In this document: in pieces, positions 1-6,492 of the stretch
How positions within the stretch are numbered: position 1 is the first letter of the stretch
Layout: every line of letters starts with the position of its first letter
Assembly (NCBI GenBank): GCA_005880165.1
Contig: VBJP01000077.1
Location: 1-15,610, forward strand
Reading direction: 5' to 3'
Source: Chloroflexota bacterium
GTDB lineage: Bacteria; Chloroflexota; Limnocylindria; QHBO01
Length of the DNA stretch: 15,610 bases
Translations under genes and position numbers: made by a program
Notes under the pieces: generated by a model
The model's database searches: none
The model's input: the letters and a program-made list of their open reading frames with translations, nothing else
What the model was told of the DNA's origin: nothing

Positions 1-267
1 CTCACGAAGCGCTTTCTTCGGGCGACCCTGCTCCTGCTCGCCGTGCAAATGGTGGGGACCTTCATGCCGCTGATCCTGTTTCCGACCGAGACATTTATGA
101 GGTTCCCGTTTGCTCCAACCCTCGAGGGCCAGTACATCGTCAAGAATGTCGTACTCATCGGTGCGGGCATGGTGATCGGGGCGACGGTACGTGGTGGACG
201 CTTGACGCCTGGTCCAATGGGCGATCCCGAGAGCGACCAACTTCCGCCGCCGGGGATCGTCCGATGA
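1..267 (+). CDS. DoxX-like integral membrane protein, C-terminal part
   Basis: The reading frame is open from the first base, so the gene is cut at its 5' end and only about 88 C-terminal residues are visible. There are two hydrophobic segments, one near the beginning (LLLLAVQMVGTFMPLILF) and one around VKNVVLIGAGMVIGATV, followed by a polar Pro/Gly-rich tail. The stretch LEGQYIVKN before the last membrane helix resembles DoxX/DUF417-type small membrane proteins, whose roles are poorly defined (respiratory accessory or redox-stress proteins in some relatives). The stop codon overlaps the next start in ATGA, so it is probably co-transcribed and translationally coupled with the DUF488 gene. Family placement is from memory of the motif and only moderately sure; that it encodes a membrane protein is well supported. 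Confidence 0.6.
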   Translation, partial: LTKRFLRATLLLLAVQMVGTFMPLILFPTETFMRFPFAPTLEGQYIVKNVVLIGAGMVIGATVRGGRLTPGPMGDPESDQLPPPGIVR

Positions 268-641
268 CGACGAGCAACGTGCGGCTACAGCGGGCCTACG
301 ATGCACCGCAGCCCGACGATGGTCATCGGGTGCTCGTCGACCGCGTGTGGCCCCGCGGCAAGACAAAGGGCGAACTGCGCCTGGATGCCTGGGCGCGAGA
401 CCTCGGCCCGAGCACTGGCCTTCGGAAGTGGTTCGGCCACGACCCCGCTCGCTGGACCGAGTTCCAGACGCGCTACCGAGAGGAGCTAACTGACCCGGAA
501 CGGGCGAAGGCCCTCGACGCGCTCGCCGCAATCGCGCGGACCGGCAGGGTCACGATTGTGTATGGAGCCCGCGATCGCGAGCACAACCAGGCCCAGGTGA
601 TCGCCGACGAGCTCGCCCGTCGGCTCACTGGCGCTCCATAG
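264..641 (+). CDS. DUF488 family protein (YeaO-like)
   Basis: This encodes a 125-residue soluble protein of the usual length for the short DUF488 family. Diagnostic blocks are LVDRVWPRGKTKGELRLD (about residues 24-41), then PSTGLRKWFGHDPARW and EFQTRYREEL, and a C-terminal TIVYGARDREHNQAQVI strand-helix. The family is widespread and structurally characterised, but no reaction is firmly established. The ATG at 264 overlaps the stop of the upstream membrane-protein gene (ATGA), which decides the start and indicates coupling. No intact gene follows on this strand before 1771. The gene lies between the window edge and a decayed integrase, so it could be cargo of an old integrated element, but codon use looks like the rest of the window. 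Confidence 0.88.
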   Translation: MTTSNVRLQRAYDAPQPDDGHRVLVDRVWPRGKTKGELRLDAWARDLGPSTGLRKWFGHDPARWTEFQTRYREELTDPERAKALDALAAIARTGRVTIVYGARDREHNQAQVIADELARRLTGAP

Positions 642-789
642 AGGCGCCGCGCTGAATTGGATGGCGCAAGCGATAGGCGACTTACCTCCGGCCTGGTGCC
701 CGGCGTCACGGATGGCCGCCGACATTCGCGAAGTCATCGACGCTGCCGGGGCAATCGGCGAAATTCCGTTGTTGGGCGAGCCCTTATGC
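642..789. other. Spacer without a recognisable gene
   Basis: About 150 bases lie between the DUF488 stop and the truncated end of the integrase remnant. Short open frames exist on both strands, but none matches a family I know or has a convincing ribosome binding site. The minus-strand frame that continues the integrase past its truncation point no longer resembles a recombinase. The stretch may be junction DNA left by the deletion that removed the integrase C-terminus. Confidence 0.4.
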
Positions 790-1498
790 TGGATACCGCG
801 ACCCCCCAGCGCGCCGCCGAGACGCGAGCGAAAGATCGGGCCTTTCGGATCGGACCAGCCTCACGCAGGTAGCGGACCAGCGCCTGGCGAGCAGCCGTGC
901 CGACTGGCACGATCCGCTCGTGAGCCCCTTGCCCATCACTTTGAGACTTCCGTCAGGTCGCAGGTCGGCGAGGCGCAAGCCGGCCAGCTCCGAGAGGCGC
1001 AGGCCGGTATCTAGGAACAGGAGCAGGATCGCCCGATCGCGCGCCGAGGGCGCCGTCCAGCAGGCGGCGCAGCGCCTCATCGGTCAGCGGCTCGACCAGC
1101 TTGTGGGGAACCTTCGGCCGCCGCAGGCTGCGCAGCGCCTTGGCCTGCGCCAACTCCTTGGCCGCGCACCAGTTGCCGAAGACCTTGAGGCCGCGAACGT
1201 ACCCGGCCACCGAGATCGGCGCCAGCGTCTCGCGCAGCTTCAGCAGCCAGTCGCGCAACTCAGGCCCTGCCAACGCGTCGAGGGCACGCTCGGCACCCAG
1301 GTCGCGCGCCGCCCGGCCGAGCACCATCCGATACCACACGATGGTCTTGGGGCTGGCGCCCTCGGCGGCCTTAGCGGCGGTGAATAGCTCGATGGCCCGC
1401 TCGAGGCTCAGTCTGGGACCCTGAGAGTCAGGTGCCCACGCTCCGGGCAGCCACGAATCAGGTGCCCACAAATCAGAGGAGTCAAGTGCCCTAGCCAT
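790..1498 (-). pseudogene. Degraded tyrosine recombinase/integrase
   Basis: The ATG at 1498 has a near-perfect Shine-Dalgarno (AAGGAGG, 1506-1512 on this strand, 7 nt spacing). The N-terminal half is a core-binding (SAM-like) domain: SLERAIELF, SPKTIVWYRMVLGRAARDLG and ISVAGYVRGLKVFGNWC. The catalytic domain begins well, with ARDRAILLLFLDTGLRLSEL carrying the first catalytic Arg and VMGKG.HERIVPVG carrying the beta-hairpin Lys. Reading it requires frame changes near 1035-1050, in the four-base G run at 925-928, and near 850-858. Homology ends after IFRSRLGGALGGRGIQ, so the HxxR box and the nucleophilic Tyr are absent. The gene lies 89 bases downstream of tRNA-Gln and parallel to it, the typical site for an integrase at the end of an integrated element. 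It cannot encode an active recombinase as read. Even if the frameshifts were sequencing errors, the missing C-terminus would remain. Confidence 0.85.
1427..1491 (-). repeat. Three degenerate copies of a GTCAGGTGCCCAC-like unit
   Basis: On the plus strand GTCAGGTGCCCAC (1427-1439), ATCAGGTGCCCAC (1457-1469) and GTCAAGTGCCC (1481-1491) recur at 30- and 24-base intervals. Both spacings are multiples of three. On the coding (minus) strand the two full copies give APDS-type units and the third gives ALDSS in the first 25 residues of the integrase remnant. This looks like a small in-frame duplication forming a low-complexity N-terminal extension ahead of the core-binding domain. Confidence 0.5.
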
Positions 1499-1570
1499 GC
1501 TACGTCCTCCTTGGCGAGGACCGGCTTGGGCCCAAACGACACCATGGGTGGCGTTCTCGAGAGCACGAAT

Positions 1571-1585
1571 CCCACATCTTGTGGG
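1571..1585 (-). terminator. Hairpin immediately 3' of tRNA-Gln
   Basis: CCCACA-TCT-TGTGGG forms a perfect 6-bp stem with a 3-nt loop, beginning two bases beyond the encoded CCA of the tRNA. There is no long U tract on the tRNA strand, so it may be a weak terminator or a 3'-processing or stability structure. It would separate tRNA transcription from the integrase remnant. Confidence 0.4.
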
Positions 1586-1587
1586 TT

Positions 1588-1662
1588 TGGCTGGGGCGGA
1601 AGGATTCGAACCTTCGATCTCCTGATCCAGAGTCAGGCGCCTTACCACTTGGCCACACCCCA
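1588..1662 (-). tRNA. tRNA-Gln (anticodon CTG)
   Basis: Read on the minus strand, the cloverleaf is complete. The acceptor stem TGGGGTG pairs with CGCCCCA (one G-T pair). The D arm contains AGTGGTAAGGC. The anticodon stem CCTGA/TCAGG encloses loop CTCTGGA with anticodon CTG, which reads the glutamine codon CAG. The T arm is GAAGG-TTCGAAT-CCTTC, the discriminator is G, and the CCA end is encoded. Length is 75 nt including CCA. An extended -10-like element lies just upstream. The gene borders a degraded integrase on its 3' side, the usual target of tyrosine-recombinase elements. No second copy of the tRNA 3' end was seen in this window. Confidence 0.95.
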
Positions 1663-1678
1663 GCGAGTGCGTGCGGGA

Positions 1679-1687
1679 ATGTTACCA
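1679..1687 (-). promoter_or_regulatory. Extended -10 promoter element for tRNA-Gln
   Basis: On the minus strand TGGTAACAT fits an extended -10 (TGn followed by TAACAT). The predicted transcription start would leave a leader of about ten bases before the mature tRNA. No good -35 hexamer is seen at the expected distance. Confidence 0.45.
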
Positions 1688-1758
1688 AAGCACCGATTTC
1701 GAACCCGATGCGGCGGGTGGCGCCAGGGCGCTCGGGCGGCGAGCGCATACCTACCACG

Positions 1759-1771
1759 TAGACTTCGCGCG
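1759..1771 (+). promoter_or_regulatory. -10 element giving a leaderless transcript for the cyclase gene
   Basis: TAGACT at 1759-1764 is followed by six bases and then the GTG start at 1771. Transcription starting about seven bases after the hexamer would begin at the start codon. No Shine-Dalgarno and no clear -35 are present. The same register occurs before 5471 and 6492. Confidence 0.5.
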
Positions 1772-3669
1772 TGATCGCCTGCCCGAGTTGCGGCGCCGAG
1801 AACGCCGAATCGGCGCGCTTCTGCTCCAGCTGCGGAAGCCAGCTCCGGCCCGATGGCGCGGTCCACGAGAGCCGCAAGACGGTGACGGTCCTGTTCTGCG
1901 ACGCGGCGGCCTCAACCAGTGTCGGCGAGCGAATCGACGCCGAGTCGCTGCGCGCGGTCATGACCCGCTATTTCGACGCCATGCGCGCCGTCGTGGAACG
2001 GCACGGGGGCGTCGTGGAGAAGTTCATCGGCGACGCGATGATGGCGGTCTTTGGCGTGCCACGCGTGCACGAAGACGACGCGTTGCGCGCCGTGCGCGCG
2101 AGCCTGGGGATCCGCGAGCGGCTACTGGACCTCGACAAGTCGCTGCGCAGCGAGCGCGGCGTGTCAATTGAGTGGCGGACCGGTCTGAACACCGGCGAGG
2201 TAGTCGCGGGAGATACCGGCACAGGTCACAGGTTCGTGACGGGCGATGCCGTGAACGTGGCGGCACGCCTCGAGCAGGCAGCAGCGCCGGGCGAGATCCT
2301 GCTCGGCGAAGCTACGTATCGGCTCGTCCACGACGCGGTCCAGGTCGAGCCGGCCACCGAGCTGAGCCTCAAGGGCAAGTCCGCGCCGGTCGCCGCCTAC
2401 CGGCTCCTGGGTGAGGCGACCGCCGAATCGCGCGTCTCCCGGTTGCAATCCCCGGTCGTCGGACGCGAGCGGCCTCGCCGCCTACTCGACGAAGCATGGC
2501 AGCAGGTCGTCTCCGAGCGCGTCTGTCACCTCTTCACCATCCTGGGCGCGGCCGGGGTGGGCAAGTCCCGGATCGTCAGCGACTTCGTCGAGCGCCACGC
2601 AGCGGAGTCGCGCGCGGTGTATGGCCGATGCCTGGCCTACGGTGAGGGCATCACGTACTGGCCACTCGGGGAGGTTGTCCGTGCGCTGGCGGGAATCACG
2701 GACGAAGACGACGCCGCGGCCGCGCGATCCCGGATCGAGGCGTTTCTGCAGGGTGAGACCGACGCCAAGGTGATCGCAGAGCGTCTGGCGGCTGCCATCG
2801 GACTGGTGGAGGCCCGCGCCACCCCCGAGGAGACCGCCTGGGCGGCACGGCGTTTCCTGGAGGCGGTCGCCTCGAACGATGCACTGGTCGTGGTGGTCGA
2901 CGATCTTCAGTGGGCAGAGCTGGCGATGCTGGACCTGGTCGACCACATCGCAACCTGGACGCTGGATGCGCCGATCATGCTCATATGCCTGGCCCGCGAG
3001 GAGCTGCTCGACGCGCGGCCGGCGTGGGGAGGTGGCAAACGGTCGGCGACCACTATCACGCTGGAGCCCCTGAACGAGTCAGAGAGCGGCGACCTGGTCG
3101 CCAACCTGATCGGCGGCACGGAGCTCCCCAATGCCGTCCGCGACCGGATCGTCGCAGCGTCGGAGGGGAATCCCCTATTCGTGGAGGAGCTGCTCGGCAT
3201 GCTCATGGATGAGGGAGTGCTGGTCGCCGACGACGGACACTGGAAACCGGTACGCGATCTGGCCGAGCTCAGCGTGCCGCCCACCATCAACGCCCTGCTG
3301 GCGGCGAGGCTCGACGGTCTCCCCTCACCCGAGCGCGCAGTTCTCGAGCGCGGTGCGGTGGAGGGCAAGGTCTTCCACCGTGGCGCTATCTCGGAGCTCG
3401 TCCCGGAGGCGGAGCGGCGCGAGCTCCCGGTTCAGCTGCTGGCCCTGACGCGTAAGGAGCTGGTGCGACCGGACCGTTCCGAGTTCGCCGGCGAAGAGGC
3501 ATACCGCTTCCGGCACCTGCTGATCCGCGACGCCGCTTACCAAGCGATGCCAAAGGCCACGCGAGCAGAGCTCCATGCACGCTTCGCCGACTGGCTCGGC
3601 AGAGTGGCCGGCGATCGGCTCGCCGAATACGAAGAGATCATCGCCTACACCAGACGCGCAGGCGGCTGA
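1771..3669 (+). CDS. Zinc ribbon / class III adenylate cyclase / AAA ATPase protein (N-terminal part of a frameshifted gene)
   Basis: The domains in order are as follows. A zinc ribbon lies at residues 4-21 (CPSCG...FCSSCG; C4, C7, C18, C21). A class III nucleotide cyclase domain spans about 37-212, with metal-binding Asp44 (VLFCD) and Asp88 (KFIGD), Lys84, and Asn162/Arg166 in VNVAARLE. A large STAND/AAA-type ATPase follows, with Walker A GAAGVGKS (259-266) and Walker B VVVVDDLQW (373-381). The cyclase would convert ATP (or GTP) to the cyclic nucleotide. The ATPase and the TPR-like region usually act as a regulatory switch in the cytosol. The frame ends after EEIIAYTRRAGG, where relatives continue directly into a helical-repeat region; that region is found in another frame from about 3650. 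The GTG start fits the leaderless -10 at 1759-1764 and sits just before the zinc ribbon. The position that normally selects adenine appears to be Phe155, so substrate and activity are uncertain. Confidence 0.88.
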   Translation: MIACPSCGAENAESARFCSSCGSQLRPDGAVHESRKTVTVLFCDAAASTSVGERIDAESLRAVMTRYFDAMRAVVERHGGVVEKFIGDAMMAVFGVPRVHEDDALRAVRASLGIRERLLDLDKSLRSERGVSIEWRTGLNTGEVVAGDTGTGHRFVTGDAVNVAARLEQAAAPGEILLGEATYRLVHDAVQVEPATELSLKGKSAPVAAYRLLGEATAESRVSRLQSPVVGRERPRRLLDEAWQQVVSERVCHLFTILGAAGVGKSRIVSDFVERHAAESRAVYGRCLAYGEGITYWPLGEVVRALAGITDEDDAAAARSRIEAFLQGETDAKVIAERLAAAIGLVEARATPEETAWAARRFLEAVASNDALVVVVDDLQWAELAMLDLVDHIATWTLDAPIMLICLAREELLDARPAWGGGKRSATTITLEPLNESESGDLVANLIGGTELPNAVRDRIVAASEGNPLFVEELLGMLMDEGVLVADDGHWKPVRDLAELSVPPTINALLAARLDGLPSPERAVLERGAVEGKVFHRGAISELVPEAERRELPVQLLALTRKELVRPDRSEFAGEEAYRFRHLLIRDAAYQAMPKATRAELHARFADWLGRVAGDRLAEYEEIIAYTRRAGG

Positions 3670-4903
3670 GCTCGCTGAAGCGGCAGCACGGCGACTCACG
3701 AACGCCGGGATTCGAGCCCGCCTGCGACGGGACATGCACGCCGCCACGAATCTGCTGGCCCGGGCTTCTCGTCTGCTGGATGCCAAGGATCCCGACCTGC
3801 CAAGGGTCCTGGCCTACCTCGGCGACGCCCTGTGGGAGGCCGCCGATTACCCAGAGGCGGAGCGCGTCCTGTCCGAGGCATTCGAGCTGGCCCAAGGGCT
3901 GCATGACGAACGGTGGGCTGCGCGCGCCGAGCTCAGCCTGCTGGAGTTGCGCAATTCGTCACAGCACCTCGAGGACACACAGGTAGGCCCTCGGCTCCAG
4001 GTCCTCACAGCGGAGCTCGCGCGCCTGGATGACGAGGAGGGGCGCCGCGAGGCTGTCGAATTCGGCGGCTTCCGCCTGTTCGCGCTCGGCCATGCGCAGC
4101 AGGCTGGGGAGCTCCTAGACACGATCACGACCGAGAGCGGTGATGTGACCTCATCCCGGGGGCTCTTCTCCTCGGTGCTCTACTGGGGGCCGACCCCAGT
4201 CGCGGAGGGAATCGCGAGGATCCAGGCGATCCTGGATCGATCAGGGCCCGACCCCGTCCTTGAGCACCTGCTCTTCCGCGGTCTCGGCGCCCTGCATGGG
4301 CTGATGGGATCCTTCGAACGCGGGCGAGAACTTCTCGAGCGCTCTCGATCGCTGGGTCTCGAACTCGGCATGCGCTTCCGGGCCGAGGGGGTGAAGGGCC
4401 ATTTCCTCGGCCCTTTGGAGCGGCTCGCCGGCAACCTCGAGCGCGCGGCCGAGCTCGAACGTGATGCCTACGAAGGCATGACCGCCGCCGGTGATCAGGC
4501 ATTCGCATCGACGGCTGCGGGCGAACTCGCGCTGACGCTGATCGAAATGGGTCGTTTCGACGAAGCGGAGCAGTACGCCCGCATCGCCACCGAGACGGCC
4601 TCGGAGGATGACTTCGTGTCACAGGCCATGTCCCGCGCCGCGATGGCGCGCATCCTCGCCTCCGGAGGCGCTATTGAAAAAGCCGAGGCGGGGGCACGCG
4701 AGGCCGTCCGGCTGGTGGACGCCAGCGACTACCTGACGTACCAGGGCGAGATGCAGCTCCACCTGGCCAGCGTCCTGAACGAGGCCGATCGCCGAGACGA
4801 AGCCGAAGACGCCGTGCAGCGCGCCATCGGTCGCTTCGAGGCGAAGGGCGCCGCAGCCTGGGTTGCGAGGGCTCGCGCCTGGCTTCCGCCAAGGGCAGCC
4901 TGA
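3650..4903 (+). CDS. TPR-like C-terminal region of the cyclase/AAA gene, displaced by a frameshift
   Basis: This frame, which can formally be opened from an ATG at 3575 inside the upstream gene, becomes protein-like only from about 3650 (DAQAAELAEAAARRL). It continues as about 415 residues of Ala/Leu/Glu-rich paired helices, for example DMHAATNLLARASRLL, LGDALWEAADYPEAERVL and ALTLIEMGRFDEAEQYARIA. This is the tetratricopeptide-like region that normally ends cyclase/AAA proteins of this type. In relatives, as I remember them, a segment of roughly 15 residues beginning like HLEQA joins IIAY to this region; here it is missing and the frame changes. A small deletion in a single ancestral gene is therefore more likely than two genes. 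Residues encoded between 3575 and 3650 are an out-of-frame reading of the AAA part. The fragment has no Shine-Dalgarno of its own. The end is well defined by the stop at 4901-4903. Confidence 0.75.
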   Translation, partial: PDAQAAELAEAAARRLTNAGIRARLRRDMHAATNLLARASRLLDAKDPDLPRVLAYLGDALWEAADYPEAERVLSEAFELAQGLHDERWAARAELSLLELRNSSQHLEDTQVGPRLQVLTAELARLDDEEGRREAVEFGGFRLFALGHAQQAGELLDTITTESGDVTSSRGLFSSVLYWGPTPVAEGIARIQAILDRSGPDPVLEHLLFRGLGALHGLMGSFERGRELLERSRSLGLELGMRFRAEGVKGHFLGPLERLAGNLERAAELERDAYEGMTAAGDQAFASTAAGELALTLIEMGRFDEAEQYARIATETASEDDFVSQAMSRAAMARILASGGAIEKAEAGAREAVRLVDASDYLTYQGEMQLHLASVLNEADRRDEAEDAVQRAIGRFEAKGAAAWVARARAWLPPRAA

Positions 4904-4923
4904 ACCAAGGTCCCCTCGCCCAT

Positions 4924-4950
4924 TCGTCCGGGAGCGAATAGCCCGGACGA
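4924..4950 (+). terminator. Strong hairpin downstream of the cyclase gene
   Basis: TCGTCCGGG pairs perfectly with CCCGGACGA across a 9-nt loop, 20 bases after the stop codon at 4903. There is no U tract, so it may be a factor-assisted terminator or a 3'-end stabiliser. The rest of the 144-base gap up to 5047 shows nothing recognisable apart from the AAGGAG before the next gene. Confidence 0.5.
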
Positions 4951-5047
4951 GCCGTTTGCGTGGCCGATTAGCGTGGGTATCGTCCGCCCAGGGCGAGCCA
5001 CCTGGCACCGCCCGCGACCGTCAGCGGCGACAAGGAGCGAATGACCG

Positions 5048-5431
5048 ATGCAGGGGGTGCAGGCGCGCGAATGGCGCCGCTATGGATTCGGCGGACCGCC
5101 CCAGCCATGGGAGCACAACGCCCAGCGCGATCTGGATCGGCTCGCGACGTCGTACTACCTCGATGCGCTCGAGCAGCACCGGAGGGCCGTCGAGTCGACC
5201 GACGACGACGAGGCGCTGCGCCGCCTCGAAGAGCTCTTCACGACCGCCACTCGTCACAAGCACGAGATCGACTTCACCCTGCGCCATTGGGCAACGCCGG
5301 TCGAACGGGCACGGCTTGAAGATCGGCTGGGGCAGCTGATGCGCATCAGCCGGCGGCTGCGCGCCTTCGTCGACGCGTCAGGTGGCGAGGACGACCCCGA
5401 TCCGGCCGACGAGGCTGCCGCGGTCGCCTGA
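5048..5431 (+). CDS. Conserved-looking helical protein of unknown function
   Basis: I do not recognise this 127-residue protein. It begins MQGVQAREWRRYGFGG and is then almost entirely amphipathic helix rich in Arg, Glu, Leu and Ala (LDRLATSYYLDALEQHRRAV, ALRRLEELFTTATRHKHEID, RLEDRLGQLMRISRRLRAFV). It ends in an acidic, probably disordered tail (GGEDDPDPADEAAAVA). There is no signal peptide and no membrane segment, so it is predicted to be cytosolic. The start at 5048 is chosen because AAGGAG (5032-5037) lies ten bases upstream and the translated frame looks protein-like. The competing ATG at 5041 opens a frame of Arg/Pro/Ala-rich shadow sequence. It is flanked by hairpins on both sides (4924-4950 and 5437-5454), suggesting a monocistronic unit. 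Confidence 0.72.
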   Translation: MQGVQAREWRRYGFGGPPQPWEHNAQRDLDRLATSYYLDALEQHRRAVESTDDDEALRRLEELFTTATRHKHEIDFTLRHWATPVERARLEDRLGQLMRISRRLRAFVDASGGEDDPDPADEAAAVA

Positions 5432-5436
5432 CCTCT

Positions 5437-5454
5437 GGGGGCGGCGGGGCCCCC
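5437..5454 (+). terminator. GC-rich hairpin after the 127-residue gene
   Basis: GGGGGC pairs with GCCCCC across a 6-nt loop, starting six bases after the stop at 5431. No U tract follows. It sits just upstream of the -10-like hexamer of the next gene, so it would insulate the two transcripts. Confidence 0.45.
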
Positions 5455-5458
5455 CTCG

Positions 5459-5471
5459 TACACTCCACGTG
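5459..5471 (+). promoter_or_regulatory. -10 element giving a leaderless transcript for the threonine dehydratase gene
   Basis: TACACT (5459-5464) is followed by six bases and then GTG at 5471, the same register as at 1759-1771. There is no Shine-Dalgarno upstream; the preceding bases form the GC hairpin at 5437-5454. Confidence 0.5.
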
Positions 5472-6472
5472 TGGCGACGCGACTGCCGACACCCGGTGAC
5501 GTCCTGGCCGCCCATGCGCGCCTTCGCGGCATCGCCCTGGATACCCCACTGGAGCTGGCTCCCGCGCTCGCCGCGGCGTCGGGCGCCGAGGAGGTGCGCC
5601 TGAAGCTCGAGGCTGTGCAGCCGACCGGGTCGTTCAAGATTCGCGGCGCTCACAACAAGCTGGCGCTCCTCTCCGCGGCTCGCGACGCGGGTGAAGCGCC
5701 GGACCTTCCGGTGATCACGGCTTCCTCCGGGAACCACGGGATCGCCGTGGCCCACGCGGCGGCGCGATACGGGATGAGCGTCACGATCCTGGTCGGCCAT
5801 GACGTCTCACCGGCAAAGCTGGAATGGCTCCGCTCCCTCGAGACCGACGCGATCACCGTCGAGCTCAAGGGTCGCGACTATGACGAGGCCGAGGCGGAGG
5901 CCCGCCGCCGCGAGCAGCTGGGGGCCGCAACCTATGCAGCTCCGTACAACGACGCCGACGTGATCGCGGGTCAGGGAACCATCGGCCTCGAGATCATGGA
6001 GGCCTGGCCCGAATGCGACGCCATGCTGGTGCCGATAGGCGGAGGCGGTCTGATCACTGGCATCGGTCTGTGGGCGAAGGCGATCAAGCCAGAGCTCCGA
6101 CTGGTCGGCGTGCAACCAGCGGCATCGCCGCCGATGTACGTCTACCTCCAGACTGGCTCCACCAAGCCGGTGCCCATCGCCCCCACGCTCGCAGATGGCG
6201 TAAGCGGCAACATCGAGCGGGGGAGCATGACGTGGGGGCTGAGCCGCAAGGTGGTTGACTCGGTGCTCCTGGTCGAAGAAAAGGAGATCATCGAGGCAAT
6301 GCGCTGGGCGATCGATCAGCAACGCCTGCTGCTCGAGGCGAGCGCGGTGCTGGGCATCGCGGCGCTCCTGCACCGAGGCGACCCCGGCCTGGAAGGCAGG
6401 CGTGTGGCAGTGATCTGCACCGGGAGGAATGTCGACGGTCAGGCGGTCAGGCGGGTCCTGTCGACCTCGTAA
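5471..6472 (+). CDS. Threonine/serine dehydratase (PLP fold type II)
   Basis: This is a cytosolic pyridoxal-phosphate enzyme of 333 residues. PTGSFKIRGA (51-60) carries the PLP-binding Lys56, SSGNHG (85-90) is the substrate and cofactor loop, and the glycine-rich phosphate cradle GGGGLITG is at 190-197. This combination is typical of threonine ammonia-lyase (IlvA/TdcB group), which deaminates threonine to 2-oxobutanoate for isoleucine synthesis or catabolism. Serine dehydratase and serine racemase share the same motifs. There is no C-terminal ACT-like regulatory domain, so the short catabolic-type enzyme is more likely than the long feedback-inhibited IlvA. The GTG start is chosen from the -10-like TACACT six bases upstream and the family N-terminal length. 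Threonine synthase is encoded 8 kb away, so both making and consuming threonine are represented here without being in one operon. The exact substrate cannot be fixed from sequence. Confidence 0.9.
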   Translation: MATRLPTPGDVLAAHARLRGIALDTPLELAPALAAASGAEEVRLKLEAVQPTGSFKIRGAHNKLALLSAARDAGEAPDLPVITASSGNHGIAVAHAAARYGMSVTILVGHDVSPAKLEWLRSLETDAITVELKGRDYDEAEAEARRREQLGAATYAAPYNDADVIAGQGTIGLEIMEAWPECDAMLVPIGGGGLITGIGLWAKAIKPELRLVGVQPAASPPMYVYLQTGSTKPVPIAPTLADGVSGNIERGSMTWGLSRKVVDSVLLVEEKEIIEAMRWAIDQQRLLLEASAVLGIAALLHRGDPGLEGRRVAVICTGRNVDGQAVRRVLSTS

Positions 6473-6479
6473 TGGGATG

Positions 6480-6492
6480 TAGCATCGCGGGG
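6480..6492 (+). promoter_or_regulatory. -10 element giving a leaderless transcript for the LiaF-like gene
   Basis: TAGCAT (6480-6485) lies six bases before the GTG start at 6492 and just downstream of the preceding stop codon. The register is the same as at 1759-1771 and 5459-5471. No Shine-Dalgarno is seen. Confidence 0.42.

Noticed and set aside
661..1014. Plus-strand ORF beginning MAQAIGDLPPAWCPASRM
   Set aside because: Most of it is antisense to the integrase remnant; there is no ribosome site and the second half is low-complexity.
1..1612. Second copy of the tRNA-Gln 3' end as an attachment site
   Set aside because: Reading for repeats of the TTCGAATCC...CCA segment found none within the window; any partner site must lie outside.
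1511..1774. Plus-strand ORFs over the tRNA, reading GWGGRIRTFDLLIQSQAPYH or GRKDSNLRSPDPESGALPLG
   Set aside because: These are the well-known spurious translations of the antisense strand of a tRNA gene; the tRNA cloverleaf explains the sequence.
5041..5319. Alternative frame starting at ATG 5041
   Set aside because: It is closer to the AAGGAG than usual, and its product is Arg/Pro/Ala-rich shadow sequence, whereas the 5048 frame is protein-like.
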